A DNA stretch of 51,195 nt from Prevotella sp. (GCA_017483805.1 JAFUUL010000143.1:1-51195), one strand, 5' to 3'. Positions 22,549 through 30,845 are shown, counted from the stretch's first letter. Numbers and translations: made by a program. Notes: generated by a model from the letters alone, not told the origin.

Positions 22549-22576
22549 GTTGCTGTGGTACAGCAACAGACGGAAC
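22549..22576 (+). repeat. 28-nt hairpin-tail element, copy 9
   Basis: Arms GTTGCTGT/ACAGCAAC, loop GGT, tail AGACGGAAC. It lies between portal stop (22579) and the small terminase start (22531). Confidence 0.85.
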
Positions 22577-22578
22577 GG

Positions 22579-24243
22579 TTAGTGGGTGGCGTTCCACTGG
22601 CTCCAGTTGTTTTCGCCCTCGTGGTTGCCCCATTTGTCGGTGGTACGGTTGCGCCTGCCGTTGCCGGTGTTCACGTCCTGCCCCTTCATGGCACTCTGTG
22701 CCTTGATTTTCCTGATTTCCAGTTCCGTCTCGTTGCGCTGCTTCTCCAGTTCGAAGCGGGCGTCGATTTCCTTTTTCCTTACATATTCGTTGAGCACGCG
22801 CTCCGCCTCGTCGTTCTTTGCATACTTGGCGGCACGCTCCGAAGCCGTCTGACGGCTGATGAACTCGTTCTGGATTCCAGTGGCGAGGTTAGTCATCAAC
22901 TCCGTGTCGTTCTGGTGGATGTACGGTTCTATCCACGCGTTGATATTGAGGCCCATGAGTGAAGCCTGGCAGTTCTCCTGGAAGCCGTATGCGAACTTGA
23001 CGATGCGTATCAGTTGGTTGATGAACGGCTGTAGTTTCTGGCTGTCGTTGATGGCCAGTTCGATGGCAGGCGAGAAGAGCAGTTTGATGGCTACTCCAGG
23101 GAGGTCGCCCGACTTCAGTTCGGGCGGCTTGACGCTGAACGACTGCTCGTAGATCATGTCGTAGAGCAGTTTCAGTTGTGTGTTGTATGCTGCCGAGACC
23201 TCGGGCTTATCCATGAAGCCAACCTGTCCGTCTGTGTCCTCGATTTCGATGTACTTGACTGCACCCGTCAGTTCGTCGGCGTTGAAATGTACGCCGTCGC
23301 CCTTTGACCACATGATGGGGAAGGCATAGGCGCGGTTGTTCTCGCAGAAATAGGAGAAGGCTTCCTCGTAGGTCTCGATGGTGGACTGTGACGGCAGGAA
23401 GCAGGCCCCTTCGTCTTCCCTGTAGTATGCCACCGGGCAGAAGTCGAAGCCGTGCTCCTTGACCTCGTAAATCTGGTAGCCCGATATGCCGAACACCTCT
23501 TTTATGCGTTGCAGGATCTTGGATGTCGCCGAGTTGGCCACGCCCCTTTTGGCCCTGTAGAGATATTTGTCATCCCACACCTCGACGAACTCCGTGGTGA
23601 ACTTGCCTTCTTCGTCTATGTCAAAATATTTCCTTGCGAAAATCTCCATTTCTCCCGTCACATTGTTGGTATGCGGGTAGAGTGTGTCGTGGTTGAGATA
23701 TGATAATGTACGTGCGCACGCGCGACCCTGCTGGTCGAAATATCCGACGATGGCAGCATCTCCGACGATTTTGATGCCCCGTACAGCCTCGTAGAAGTTG
23801 TACTCCATGCTCATGTCGAGCCATCCCTGCCGGAACGTGATGAGGTCGAGCGTCTTCTCCAGTTCGGCCATTTTGCTCTCTACCTTTCCCGACAGTTCGA
23901 ACTGCATATCATTGCCGACGATGTGCACCGTCTGTTTCGTGGCGATGATTTTCTGGAATGCGAACGCCGTTCGCATGATGGGCTGTACGTAGTATTTGTT
24001 GGATTCCTTGTCGAACTTGACGATGTCCGGGTAGATGGTGGGGTCGTTGATGGCATGGCCCGACGGGTAGTACATACGTAGGAAGTCGGCCTGCGTGATG
24101 ATTCTCATGGTCGGCCTGTCGACAGGCTCCACGACCTTCTGTCCTCGTTTGACCGTCTTGTGCGCCTTGTAGCCCGCAGGCAGGATTTCGTAGAACGGTT
24201 CCCTGACGAGGATTTCCTTGTAGTTGAGGATGCTGTTGTTCAT
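22579..24243 (-). CDS. Portal protein
   Basis: A 554-residue protein of the SPP1-gp6-like portal type, of expected length. The N-terminal wing region and a long central domain (FDFCPVAYYRED, PIMWSKGDGVHFNADELT) precede a helical, charged C-terminus (EYVRKKEIDARFELEKQ) ending in a Gln/Asn-rich tail. The dodecameric portal forms the DNA entry ring at one capsid vertex and binds terminase. It lies 19 nt downstream of the terminase large subunit in the same leftward operon. Confidence 0.85.
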   Translation of the reverse strand: MNNSILNYKEILVREPFYEILPAGYKAHKTVKRGQKVVEPVDRPTMRIITQADFLRMYYPSGHAINDPTIYPDIVKFDKESNKYYVQPIMRTAFAFQKIIATKQTVHIVGNDMQFELSGKVESKMAELEKTLDLITFRQGWLDMSMEYNFYEAVRGIKIVGDAAIVGYFDQQGRACARTLSYLNHDTLYPHTNNVTGEMEIFARKYFDIDEEGKFTTEFVEVWDDKYLYRAKRGVANSATSKILQRIKEVFGISGYQIYEVKEHGFDFCPVAYYREDEGACFLPSQSTIETYEEAFSYFCENNRAYAFPIMWSKGDGVHFNADELTGAVKYIEIEDTDGQVGFMDKPEVSAAYNTQLKLLYDMIYEQSFSVKPPELKSGDLPGVAIKLLFSPAIELAINDSQKLQPFINQLIRIVKFAYGFQENCQASLMGLNINAWIEPYIHQNDTELMTNLATGIQNEFISRQTASERAAKYAKNDEAERVLNEYVRKKEIDARFELEKQRNETELEIRKIKAQSAMKGQDVNTGNGRRNRTTDKWGNHEGENNWSQWNATH

Positions 24244-24262
24244 ATTCTTGTTAATTTAGTGA

Positions 24263-25912
24263 CTATATGCACCATGTGCCTGTGGCACGCTTGTGTTTCT
24301 TCTTGCGGAGTCGGAAGACCATGCGGAACATCAGCGACTCGAAGAAATCGGGAGAGTGCCCGATGATTTTCTTCATGTCGGCCTTTGAGATGATCTGGAA
24401 CGCCTTCCCCTCAGAGTCCTTTGTGCGGCGTATGCACTTCCGTTCCTTCATGAGGATTTCGCGGAGTTTGGTCTTTCCGTAGCCATGTCCGTCGAACGTG
24501 TAGTCGAGGATGTGCTGGTCGATGGACAGTTCCTGTTCGCGGAACATCTTGTAGAGCAGTACGGCGCACTGGCTCTTGAGGTCTTTATAAAGTTTCTTTA
24601 CTCCATCCTCCTGCTTTTTGTCCTCTGCGATGGGTGCTGCCTGGTTGATGAACTTGACGGCCTCTGGCAGGTGTCCTTCGAGAATCTGCCCGATGCCCTG
24701 GAAGTCGTATGCCACGTTCTGTTCCTCCACTCCCCATTCGGCGAGTTTGGCCTTGACCACGTTTTCGAGCGTCTTGGAGTCGTAGCGGCAGACATATACA
24801 TCCTTGATGTGGTAGCCCTGCCACAGCCACATGACGCAGTTGTCGCCGCCTTGGAGTGCCACGTCGATGGTGGCGTAGAGGGTGTTGTCACTCGACGATG
24901 AATCGTCGAGCACGGTGGCTTGGTAGGAGTTGGCGTAGAAGGCGAGCATATCATCCATCTTGATGAGGTCGTCGCCAGCGGAGCGGAACTTCCAGTTTCC
25001 GTCGAGGTCACGGCTCTGCTGTTCCTCGTCCTGGTTGGCCAGGCGTGCGAGGTAAGTGGGGTCTGACTCCATGAGTTTCTTGTTGTCCTCCAGTTTTCCC
25101 TCGATGAAAGCGACGGAGAATATGAAGAGGTCCTGCGGCGAGCCGTACTGCGCGAACTCCGCGCGCCAGTGCTTCATGATGTCATGCCTGCACTTCTCGA
25201 AGACCTCTTCGCGAGAGTCGCCGAATACCACCTCGCTGACCTCGTTGCCCGGCATATAGCAGTAGCGTATGACACCGTTCATCTCCGGGATGGGGTAGCC
25301 TGTCTCAGTGTCGAGCCATCCGCCGTTGAAGAGGAATGTGGCGACCCACGAATCGGGGTCGGGGTTGCAGGTGGCGAGGAAGTGTGTGCGTATGCCGTAG
25401 GCGTTTCGGTTGTCCGTGAGCAGGTACTTGAACTTCTTGTAGGGGCAGTGTGTGACCTCGTCGAGGCCTATGTAGGCATACTGCTTACCCTGGAATCGCT
25501 TCTTGAATGCCTCGAAGTCGCCCTCGTAGTAGTTGAACTTCAGTTTCGCGCCGCTGTTGAAGTTCCATGTCATGTCGTTGAGCGAGCGGTTGTAGTCGCC
25601 AAACTGCTCATAGAGTTCGTAAGAGACCTCAATCATGTCGGTGAGGTCTGGTTTCTCGTTACGCAGGATGCAGGCGCGGAAGTTCCTGTTCGTGATGTCC
25701 TCGACGGCAGCGTCGAGGAGGATATACGTTTTTCCTGCTCCTCTTTTGCCTCCGTAGAAGATGAGTTGTGCCGGACTGGAAAGACAGTCCTCCTGTCCTC
25801 CAGCCTGTGCCAGGATGTTGTTCCTGTCCTTGCCGTCACGCAGGGACTGGGCGTATTCCTGTGTAAAGATAGGTTCTCCGTCCTTTGCGTAGAATCCCGA
25901 AAACTTTCTCAT
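24263..25912 (-). CDS. terL: Terminase large subunit
   Basis: A 549-residue packaging motor. Walker A GGKRGAGKT at residues 54-62, Walker B in YIGLDEVTHC, coupling motif in LATCNPDPDSW. The C-terminal nuclease domain shows acidic residues of an RNase H-like fold in ATIDVALQGGDNC and VAYDFQGIGQILEG, with a further acidic site near the C-terminus. It starts at 25912, about 70 nt after the leftward promoter at 25983-25990. Divergent from the capsid operon, unlike the usual terminase-portal-capsid order. Confidence 0.93.
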   Translation of the reverse strand: MRKFSGFYAKDGEPIFTQEYAQSLRDGKDRNNILAQAGGQEDCLSSPAQLIFYGGKRGAGKTYILLDAAVEDITNRNFRACILRNEKPDLTDMIEVSYELYEQFGDYNRSLNDMTWNFNSGAKLKFNYYEGDFEAFKKRFQGKQYAYIGLDEVTHCPYKKFKYLLTDNRNAYGIRTHFLATCNPDPDSWVATFLFNGGWLDTETGYPIPEMNGVIRYCYMPGNEVSEVVFGDSREEVFEKCRHDIMKHWRAEFAQYGSPQDLFIFSVAFIEGKLEDNKKLMESDPTYLARLANQDEEQQSRDLDGNWKFRSAGDDLIKMDDMLAFYANSYQATVLDDSSSSDNTLYATIDVALQGGDNCVMWLWQGYHIKDVYVCRYDSKTLENVVKAKLAEWGVEEQNVAYDFQGIGQILEGHLPEAVKFINQAAPIAEDKKQEDGVKKLYKDLKSQCAVLLYKMFREQELSIDQHILDYTFDGHGYGKTKLREILMKERKCIRRTKDSEGKAFQIISKADMKKIIGHSPDFFESLMFRMVFRLRKKKHKRATGTWCI

Positions 25913-25927
25913 CTGCTACATTATTTT

Positions 25928-25955
25928 GTCGCTGTGATACAGCGATATACGCTAC
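25928..25955 (+). repeat. 28-nt hairpin-tail element, copy 10
   Basis: Arms GTCGCTGT/ACAGCGAT (outer pair G.T wobble), loop GAT, tail ATACGCTAC. It lies in the 5' leader of the leftward packaging operon. Confidence 0.75.
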
Positions 25956-25982
25956 TTTTGTATAATTATTGAATATTTTCTG

Positions 25983-26015
25983 CAAAAATACAGAAAAAAA
26001 TTTGGAAATTGCAAA
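25983..26015 (-). promoter_or_regulatory. Promoter of the leftward packaging operon
   Basis: On the minus strand: -33 TTTG (26015-26012), 21 nt, -7 TATTTTTG (25990-25983). It is an exact match to the Bacteroidetes consensus. Confidence 0.75.
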
Positions 26016-26032
26016 TATTTTGTATATTTTTG
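26001..26032 (+). promoter_or_regulatory. Promoter of the rightward late operon
   Basis: -33 TTTG (26001-26004), 20 nt, -7 TATTTTTG (26025-26032). The predicted start is near 26039, so the initiator-like tRNA at 26126 and the capsid genes lie in the same transcript. Confidence 0.75.
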
Positions 26033-26125
26033 CACTCAAAAGGTATATTTATTCGAATTTTGGTGCGCGAGCATCGACAACTTCTTTCATTTTTTTTTGA
26101 GCAGGCCCCAGGTGTGGGGCTACAT

Positions 26126-26197
26126 CGCGGGATGGAGAAGCGGTATCTCGCTACGCCCATAACGTAGAGTTCGCGGGTTCGAATCCCGCTCCCGCAA
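26126..26197 (+). tRNA. Phage-encoded initiator-like tRNA-fMet (anticodon CAT)
   Basis: A complete 72-nt cloverleaf: acceptor CGCGGGA with TCCCGCA (first pair C1.A72 mismatched), D-stem GAGA/TCTC, anticodon stem CTACG/CGTAG with loop CCCATAA, 5-nt variable loop, T-arm GCGGG-TTCGAAT-CCCGC, discriminator A73, no encoded CCA. The C1.A72 mismatch and A11-T24 pair are hallmarks of bacterial initiator tRNA. Unusual points: position 33 is C instead of T, and the three GC pairs at 29-31/39-41 of normal initiators are absent (A-T, C-G, G-C). It lies 53 nt before the scaffold gene and would be processed from the late transcript. Confidence 0.85.
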
Positions 26198-26250
26198 CAA
26201 TGAAGGCAGAAGGACTGCTTTCAGGATAACAAAAAAACGAAGAAACTTTT

Positions 26251-26961
26251 ATGGAAAGGGAAGAACTCTTACAGCAAGTGAACGAGAGCCTTGAAAATGA
26301 CGGGAAGAAACTGTCATCCACTCTCAGTGAAGAAACCATCAACGGTGAACTTGATGATGCCCTGGAGGATATGGGCGATGATGCGGAGGCCAACAAGGCC
26401 GTTGTAGCCAAACTGGCGAAGCGTCTTCTTCGCATGGACGGCAACCTCCACAGCAACGTGTCAAAAGAAGTGACTGCGTACAAGCAGGCTCACCAGAAGA
26501 AGACCGGTGCCGCAGGCCAGAAGGGCGACGGCGGCAAGGGCGAGGGAGATGGCGACGGCGATGATGCCTACAAGCAACTCCTGGCCCGTGTGGAAGCGAT
26601 GGAGAATGCCCAGAAGCAGAAGGCCGTGACAGATGCGAAGGACGCAGTCAGGACTTCGGTGAAGAAGGGCGTGGAGGCCAAGTTCAAGGAGGCCAACATC
26701 GAGGTGAACCAGTACATCTTCAAGCAGACGATGCGCGACCTGGAGATTCCCGACGCAGAGGAAGGCAAGAAGGTGGACGAGAGTGCCCTCATCAAGCAAC
26801 TGGAACGTGACTACTTCAAGAACCTGAAAGAAGCAGGCCTTGACAAGAAGGACACGGGAAAGGCCCACCGCAGCCAGTTCTATGGCGGCAAGGGCAAGTC
26901 TCAACTCGACGCTATGTTCGAGAAGAAGAAGGCCAAGGAAGGCTGGGGTCAGAAGAACTGA
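26251..26961 (+). CDS. Capsid scaffolding protein
   Basis: A 236-residue, acidic/basic, Gly-Asp-rich helical protein starting MEREELLQQVNESLEND. A Gly/Asp linker (GGKGEGDGDGDDAY) separates two helical parts; a C-terminal basic tail (KAKEGWGQKN) suits capsid binding. Position directly before decoration and major capsid genes supports the role, typical of scaffold proteins with little sequence conservation. Confidence 0.75.
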   Translation: MEREELLQQVNESLENDGKKLSSTLSEETINGELDDALEDMGDDAEANKAVVAKLAKRLLRMDGNLHSNVSKEVTAYKQAHQKKTGAAGQKGDGGKGEGDGDGDDAYKQLLARVEAMENAQKQKAVTDAKDAVRTSVKKGVEAKFKEANIEVNQYIFKQTMRDLEIPDAEEGKKVDESALIKQLERDYFKNLKEAGLDKKDTGKAHRSQFYGGKGKSQLDAMFEKKKAKEGWGQKN

Positions 26962-27005
26962 CGCTTGCCGTGCCGCAGGCTGAGCGAGGTGGAGCGTCCT
27001 GAATG

Positions 27006-27033
27006 GTCGCCGTGATACGGCGACAGACGGGAC
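27006..27033 (+). repeat. 28-nt hairpin-tail element, copy 11
   Basis: Arms GTCGCCGT/ACGGCGAC, loop GAT, tail AGACGGGAC. Between scaffold and decoration genes. Confidence 0.85.
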
Positions 27034-27076
27034 GGGGATTATGTAAAGAGATTGTTTAACAAAAACGCGAAACAAG

Positions 27077-27547
27077 ATGAAGAATGCAGTTTTTCAGACA
27101 GGAAACACTTTTGAGTCGCAGTCGTTTGGTGCCGGCCATGCCCGCAAGGTGTGGCGTCGCATCGAGGAGCAACTGCCCGGTGGCTTCCTGATCAAGAATG
27201 TGTCGGACTTCGCAACGGCAGGCCTTATCCGCAGTGGTATGGCCATTGTGAAGAACTCTGCGTCTGGTGCCGACGAGAAGGACATCAAGGTACTTCCCTG
27301 GGCCACCATCAAGACTGCCATCACAGGCGACTCGCCTGCTGGCATCGACTCTCTGGGCATCATCGGCTTCTTGCAGGAGGACGTTCCTGTGACGAGCGCA
27401 AGCACCGTTGCCACCGGTAACGTGATTGTGAAGGGTGAGATTTACGGTTATATGCTTGGCGACACTCAGGCAGACGCTACGGCGATTGCCGCTGCCGTGA
27501 AGGGTATGACCCAGAAGAACGGACTGAATATCCGTGTAGTGGACTAA
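27077..27547 (+). CDS. Probable capsid decoration/stabilisation protein
   Basis: A 156-residue beta-rich protein starting MKNAVFQTGNTFESQSFG, Ala/Gly/Thr-rich with few charged residues and a C-terminal VKGEIYGYMLGDTQADA segment. Size and position between scaffold and major capsid fit a gpD-like head decoration protein. No sequence family was recognised with certainty. Confidence 0.6.
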   Translation: MKNAVFQTGNTFESQSFGAGHARKVWRRIEEQLPGGFLIKNVSDFATAGLIRSGMAIVKNSASGADEKDIKVLPWATIKTAITGDSPAGIDSLGIIGFLQEDVPVTSASTVATGNVIVKGEIYGYMLGDTQADATAIAAAVKGMTQKNGLNIRVVD

Positions 27548-27554
27548 GCGGGAG

Positions 27555-27582
27555 GTCGCCGTGATACGGCGACAGACTGAAC
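27555..27582 (+). repeat. 28-nt hairpin-tail element, copy 12
   Basis: Arms GTCGCCGT/ACGGCGAC, loop GAT, tail AGACTGAAC. Between decoration and capsid genes. Confidence 0.85.
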
Positions 27583-27611
27583 TAAAAACAACGAAAAGAA
27601 AGGAATAGACT

Positions 27612-28799
27612 ATGAGAACAATTCCAGTAACTTTGCGCGACATGGTGCAGTTGGGCCTGTACGGTGAGAACCTGCAGACCTTCGTGGACCACTACGAGGA
27701 GAAGTTCAACGCCATCAGCATTGACGGCTTCGAGTTTGCCCCGACGAGCCTGAACTACTCGTTTGCGCAGATGCTCAGCAAGGTAGGTGCCACCGTGCTT
27801 CCCACCTATGTTGACCCCGAGAGCGAGGGCTACGAGATGCCCCTTGGTGCTGTTGAGGGCAAGACGGGCAACATCCCCACGCAGAAGTTGTACTACTCTG
27901 TGAACCGCGTCATCGTGCGCGAGCAGATGCAGTTGGTGCAGCGTTTCGGTGAGGCCGCCCTTGACGATGAGATGGCCGACGTGATGTTCGGCCTGCTTGA
28001 CGAAGGCACTGACGGCCTTATCCAGGCCTTCTGGAACGCGCTGAACCACCAGCGCCACCAGGTGGTGTCGAAGGGTGAGTTCACCATCAACGCCACGAAC
28101 AACCCTCGCGGCTACAAGGGCGTGACCATCGGCTTCAATATGCCTGCCGCCAACAAGGACGTGCTGACCGGCACTGCCCGCTGGTGGACCAACGAGGCCC
28201 ACACCACTGAGGGTTCGGCTTCCGACCCCATCGAGTACCTGAAGACCCGCGTGAAGGCCATCCGCCGCACGCTGCACTACAGCGGCCCGCTGAAGATGGA
28301 GATCTCGCAGGACCTGTGGGATGATATGCTGACGCACTCCAAGGTGCTGAGCCGCCTGGCCTCGTACCTGTACCGCACCATCGAGAGCGATACCGTGCGC
28401 CTGAATGCCATCAAGGACCTGGACGAGGATGCCTACAAGGAGGCTATGCGCAAGATTATCAAGGTTGACGAGATCGTCATCCGCGAGACCTACGCCTACG
28501 TGGCCAAGCCCGGCGTGAATGCCGACGGTGAGCCCGACCTGATTCAGGAGCGCATCGACAACTTCGACCCGAAGAACGTGGTGTTCATCCCGACTGGCAA
28601 CCTTGGCAAGATTCAGGGTGTGCAGCCCATCTCGATGGGTTACGATCCCGAGAAGATTGCCTACGCCATGGGCAACCGCCTGCTGATCGAGCAGGAGGAT
28701 GTGCCCCGCACTCACAGCATCAACGTGAACGGTGAGATGGCCCAGTTGTGCGTGCCCAACGCCATCCGTAATATGTACATCAGTACTGTGACGGTTTAG
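27612..28799 (+). CDS. Major capsid protein
   Basis: A 395-residue protein starting MRTIPVTLRDMVQLGLYG. It follows scaffold and decoration genes, is strongly GC-biased with frequent preferred codons (high expression), and has the length of HK97-fold capsid proteins. Segments such as YYSVNRVIVREQMQLVQR (an E-loop/spine-helix-like start) and GKIQGVQPISMGYDPEKI are typical of Bacteroidetes phage capsids. An A-rich AAAGAAAGGA leader with a weak SD lies before the ATG. Confidence 0.8.
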   Translation: MRTIPVTLRDMVQLGLYGENLQTFVDHYEEKFNAISIDGFEFAPTSLNYSFAQMLSKVGATVLPTYVDPESEGYEMPLGAVEGKTGNIPTQKLYYSVNRVIVREQMQLVQRFGEAALDDEMADVMFGLLDEGTDGLIQAFWNALNHQRHQVVSKGEFTINATNNPRGYKGVTIGFNMPAANKDVLTGTARWWTNEAHTTEGSASDPIEYLKTRVKAIRRTLHYSGPLKMEISQDLWDDMLTHSKVLSRLASYLYRTIESDTVRLNAIKDLDEDAYKEAMRKIIKVDEIVIRETYAYVAKPGVNADGEPDLIQERIDNFDPKNVVFIPTGNLGKIQGVQPISMGYDPEKIAYAMGNRLLIEQEDVPRTHSINVNGEMAQLCVPNAIRNMYISTVTV

Positions 28800-28801
28800 T
28801 G

Positions 28802-28829
28802 GTCGCTATGGTATAGCGACAGACGGAAC
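28802..28829 (+). repeat. 28-nt hairpin-tail element, copy 13
   Basis: Arms GTCGCTAT/ATAGCGAC, loop GGT, tail AGACGGAAC; 2 nt after the capsid stop. Confidence 0.85.
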
Positions 28830-28844
28830 AAAACTATTGTCAAG

Positions 28845-29321
28845 ATGCCTGTAAGCGAGAATGACACCAACAGAGTTTACACGGTCGGGGACTGGCTCTT
28901 CGGCTGTGTGAACTTTGCCGTACCCCAGAGTGCCGTGGATGCCATCTGTGCCCAGCGTGGCGTGGAGGCAGGGACGGAATATGGGGGGTATATCGCTGCG
29001 ATGACATCGCAGTCAACGGAAGAAGATGCTCCGCTGCCTGACATCAGGCTGCTGAAGGCCGACCTCTACAAGTGGATAGTGCTTGGCCCTGGCAAGGTGA
29101 ACAACACCTCGGACTCGGACAACGGCTGGAGTCACAGCGAGGGCGGCTACAGCCTGAGCAAGGATGACAAGAAACTGCTGATGGGCGAGGCCAACGCCAT
29201 CTATGAGGAACTGGAGCCAGAGAGCGTGTTCGGCAAGCGTCAGACCAAGGTGCACTCGCGCGGCATCATGCCTGCGATGAGGAGCCTTGACGGGGAGCCG
29301 CTGCCGAGGGTGTTGCTGTGA
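28845..29321 (+). CDS. Head-tail connector protein 1
   Basis: A 158-residue protein starting MPVSENDTNRVYTVGDWL. Helical with acidic patches; first gene after major capsid, the place of the adaptor that binds the portal. It contains a degenerate element copy at 28996. The stop codon TGA falls inside element copy 15 (VLL, then TGA in the hairpin loop). Confidence 0.65.
   Translation: MPVSENDTNRVYTVGDWLFGCVNFAVPQSAVDAICAQRGVEAGTEYGGYIAAMTSQSTEEDAPLPDIRLLKADLYKWIVLGPGKVNNTSDSDNGWSHSEGGYSLSKDDKKLLMGEANAIYEELEPESVFGKRQTKVHSRGIMPAMRSLDGEPLPRVLL
28996..29021 (+). repeat. Degenerate 28-nt element inside a gene, copy 14
   Basis: Arms CTGCGAT/ATCGCAG (7 bp), loop GAC, tail TCAACGGAA. It lies in the coding sequence of 28845-29321 and may be chance; the tail matches weakly. 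Confidence 0.4.
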
Positions 29322-29339
29322 TACGGCGACAGACGGAAC
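29312..29339 (+). repeat. 28-nt hairpin-tail element, copy 15
   Basis: Arms GTTGCTGT/ACGGCGAC (two T.G wobble pairs on the plus strand), loop GAT, tail AGACGGAAC. The stop codon of 28845-29321 lies in it. Confidence 0.85.
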
Positions 29340-29352
29340 GAAAGGAACTGCT

Positions 29353-29796
29353 ATGAGGAAGGAACGTATAGACAACCCACGATACCCGCACCACATCAGG
29401 ATTGTGCGCAGGAAAGAGACGGACTGGCTGGACGCTGACGGCGCAGAGACGCTGGAGGCGGCTGCTGGTGACGGCGAGGCTGTGTACGAGACAGACGAGA
29501 TTGTGGTGTATGAGGGGCCTGGGAGAAGTTATACGGACACCACCACGACCGGTGACAAGAAAGTGGACACGAACAAGCGCAAGGCGAGCATTCCCGTGCG
29601 CTTCGACGAGTGGCCGGTTGCGATGGAGCAGGAACAGACGGGAAGGCTGGTTCCGATGAGCGGGGATATTCTCTACGTGACGAAGGGGCACATCACAGAG
29701 GAGTGGGAGGTGAAGGACTTCGAGCCCGACAACAACCGCTCCGTGGTGTACGGCGAGATGAACAGGAACCTGGACATGGGAGTCGCTATGATATAG
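29353..29796 (+). CDS. Head-closure / neck protein
   Basis: A 147-residue product starting MRKERIDNPRYPHHIRIV; the frame upstream of 29353 only translates element copy 15. Beta-rich with a basic N-terminus and an acidic, Thr-rich central loop (YTDTTTTGDKKVDTNKRK). Second gene after major capsid, the place of the stopper/head-closure protein. The stop TAG lies in element copy 16. Confidence 0.65.
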   Translation: MRKERIDNPRYPHHIRIVRRKETDWLDADGAETLEAAAGDGEAVYETDEIVVYEGPGRSYTDTTTTGDKKVDTNKRKASIPVRFDEWPVAMEQEQTGRLVPMSGDILYVTKGHITEEWEVKDFEPDNNRSVVYGEMNRNLDMGVAMI

Positions 29797-29809
29797 CGAC
29801 AGACTGGAC
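29782..29809 (+). repeat. 28-nt hairpin-tail element, copy 16
   Basis: Arms GTCGCTAT/ATAGCGAC, loop GAT, tail AGACTGGAC. It contains the stop codon of 29353-29796 and ends 7 nt before the next ATG. Confidence 0.85.
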
Positions 29810-29816
29810 GGAGCGT

Positions 29817-30365
29817 ATGGCTGGGCGTAGTTACATCAAGGGATTCTTTGAAGGAATCAAGAAACGGACTATGAAGAAAGCCGAGAAGCGGCTGACCGAG
29901 AACCTTCCCGTTATCGCCGACATGATGCACGACTATGCCGAAGAGGAGATGAGGAAACTGAAGAAATCGTCGATGACTGGTAACTTCATAAACTCTTTTG
30001 GCGTGGCTCTCTACAGAGACGGCAAGTTCGTTGCCATAGGTACGACCCACGACATAGAAGGCGACAGTCCTACACAGGTTACACTTGCCAACGGAGATAC
30101 CTTCACAAAATGGAGGATGCGCTATGAGGGCCGGATGCAGTTTCACACTTTCACGGCGACCGAGGGTACGCACCGCTTCTATGCCAACGAAGAGGTTATC
30201 AGGTGGCTGAGACGCTACCCGCCGACGAGAAAGGCCGGTTTTTCCTTCAGGGCGGTGACGGTGGTGGACTACTCGGAATCTGCTGGCGGTGACAGGGTGC
30301 TTCTCAGGATAGCCGATGACATCTCGAACAGAGGCGGGGTGGTGACGGAGTTTCATTTAGGGTGA
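29817..30365 (+). CDS. Neck / tail-completion protein (HK97 gp10-like position)
   Basis: A 182-residue product starting MAGRSYIKGFFEGIKKRT. Basic helical N-terminus, then a beta-rich C-terminus (GFSFRAVTVVDYSESAGG). Order and size match the gp10-like neck protein of siphoviruses. The ATG at 29817 follows element copy 16. Confidence 0.6.
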   Translation: MAGRSYIKGFFEGIKKRTMKKAEKRLTENLPVIADMMHDYAEEEMRKLKKSSMTGNFINSFGVALYRDGKFVAIGTTHDIEGDSPTQVTLANGDTFTKWRMRYEGRMQFHTFTATEGTHRFYANEEVIRWLRRYPPTRKAGFSFRAVTVVDYSESAGGDRVLLRIADDISNRGGVVTEFHLG

Positions 30366-30369
30366 TGTG

Positions 30370-30397
30370 GTTGCTGTGATACAGCAACAGACGGAAC
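30370..30397 (+). repeat. 28-nt hairpin-tail element, copy 17
   Basis: Arms GTTGCTGT/ACAGCAAC, loop GAT, tail AGACGGAAC. Confidence 0.85.
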
Positions 30398-30419
30398 GAT
30401 AAAAAGAAAGGACAAAACG

Positions 30420-30836
30420 ATGATTGAGGCTGAGGACATACTGGAGGTGATGGGGCTGCGGGCGCGGAGCGTCTGCAAGAAGGTCTATCCGCAGAACCGG
30501 CCACGGGCCAGCGTGGAGCGGCTGACTGAGTTCATCGTGGTGTCGCTACCCTACTCGGAGTCGAACAAGACAGTCGGCGAGGATGATGACTACTGGCTGG
30601 ACGAGACGGTGGTCTTCGAGATCTACGTTGCTGACAGCAGGCGCGCCGACAACCCGAACGAGATGAACACGAAGCGGATGAAGACGCTGAGGGGAAACCT
30701 GAAGGCCCTGTTTCCGATAGTGGACGATGAGGGGAGGTTCAAGATTGTGTGTCCGAGGACCGTGGTCAACGGCAGCAGTGACGGCAACGGGTATCACTAC
30801 TCGCGGGTGCAGGCTAAGATGACGACAATGGTATAG
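30420..30836 (+). CDS. Tail terminator / completion protein
   Basis: A 138-residue product starting MIEAEDILEVMGLRARSV. An alpha/beta protein with an acidic central segment (ESNKTVGEDDDYWLDETV) and a C-terminal beta region. It directly precedes the tail tube gene, the usual tail-terminator location. Assigned by position and size. Confidence 0.55.
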   Translation: MIEAEDILEVMGLRARSVCKKVYPQNRPRASVERLTEFIVVSLPYSESNKTVGEDDDYWLDETVVFEIYVADSRRADNPNEMNTKRMKTLRGNLKALFPIVDDEGRFKIVCPRTVVNGSSDGNGYHYSRVQAKMTTMV

Positions 30837-30845
30837 ACTCTTATC

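Noticed and set aside
26126-26197. Second attachment site (partial tRNA copy)
   Set aside because: It is a complete cloverleaf with its own acceptor and anticodon, and shares only the T-arm with tRNA-Gly at 224-296.
27582-28715. A 377-residue minus-strand open frame over the capsid gene
   Set aside because: Shadow of the highly biased capsid codons; its end even covers an element copy.
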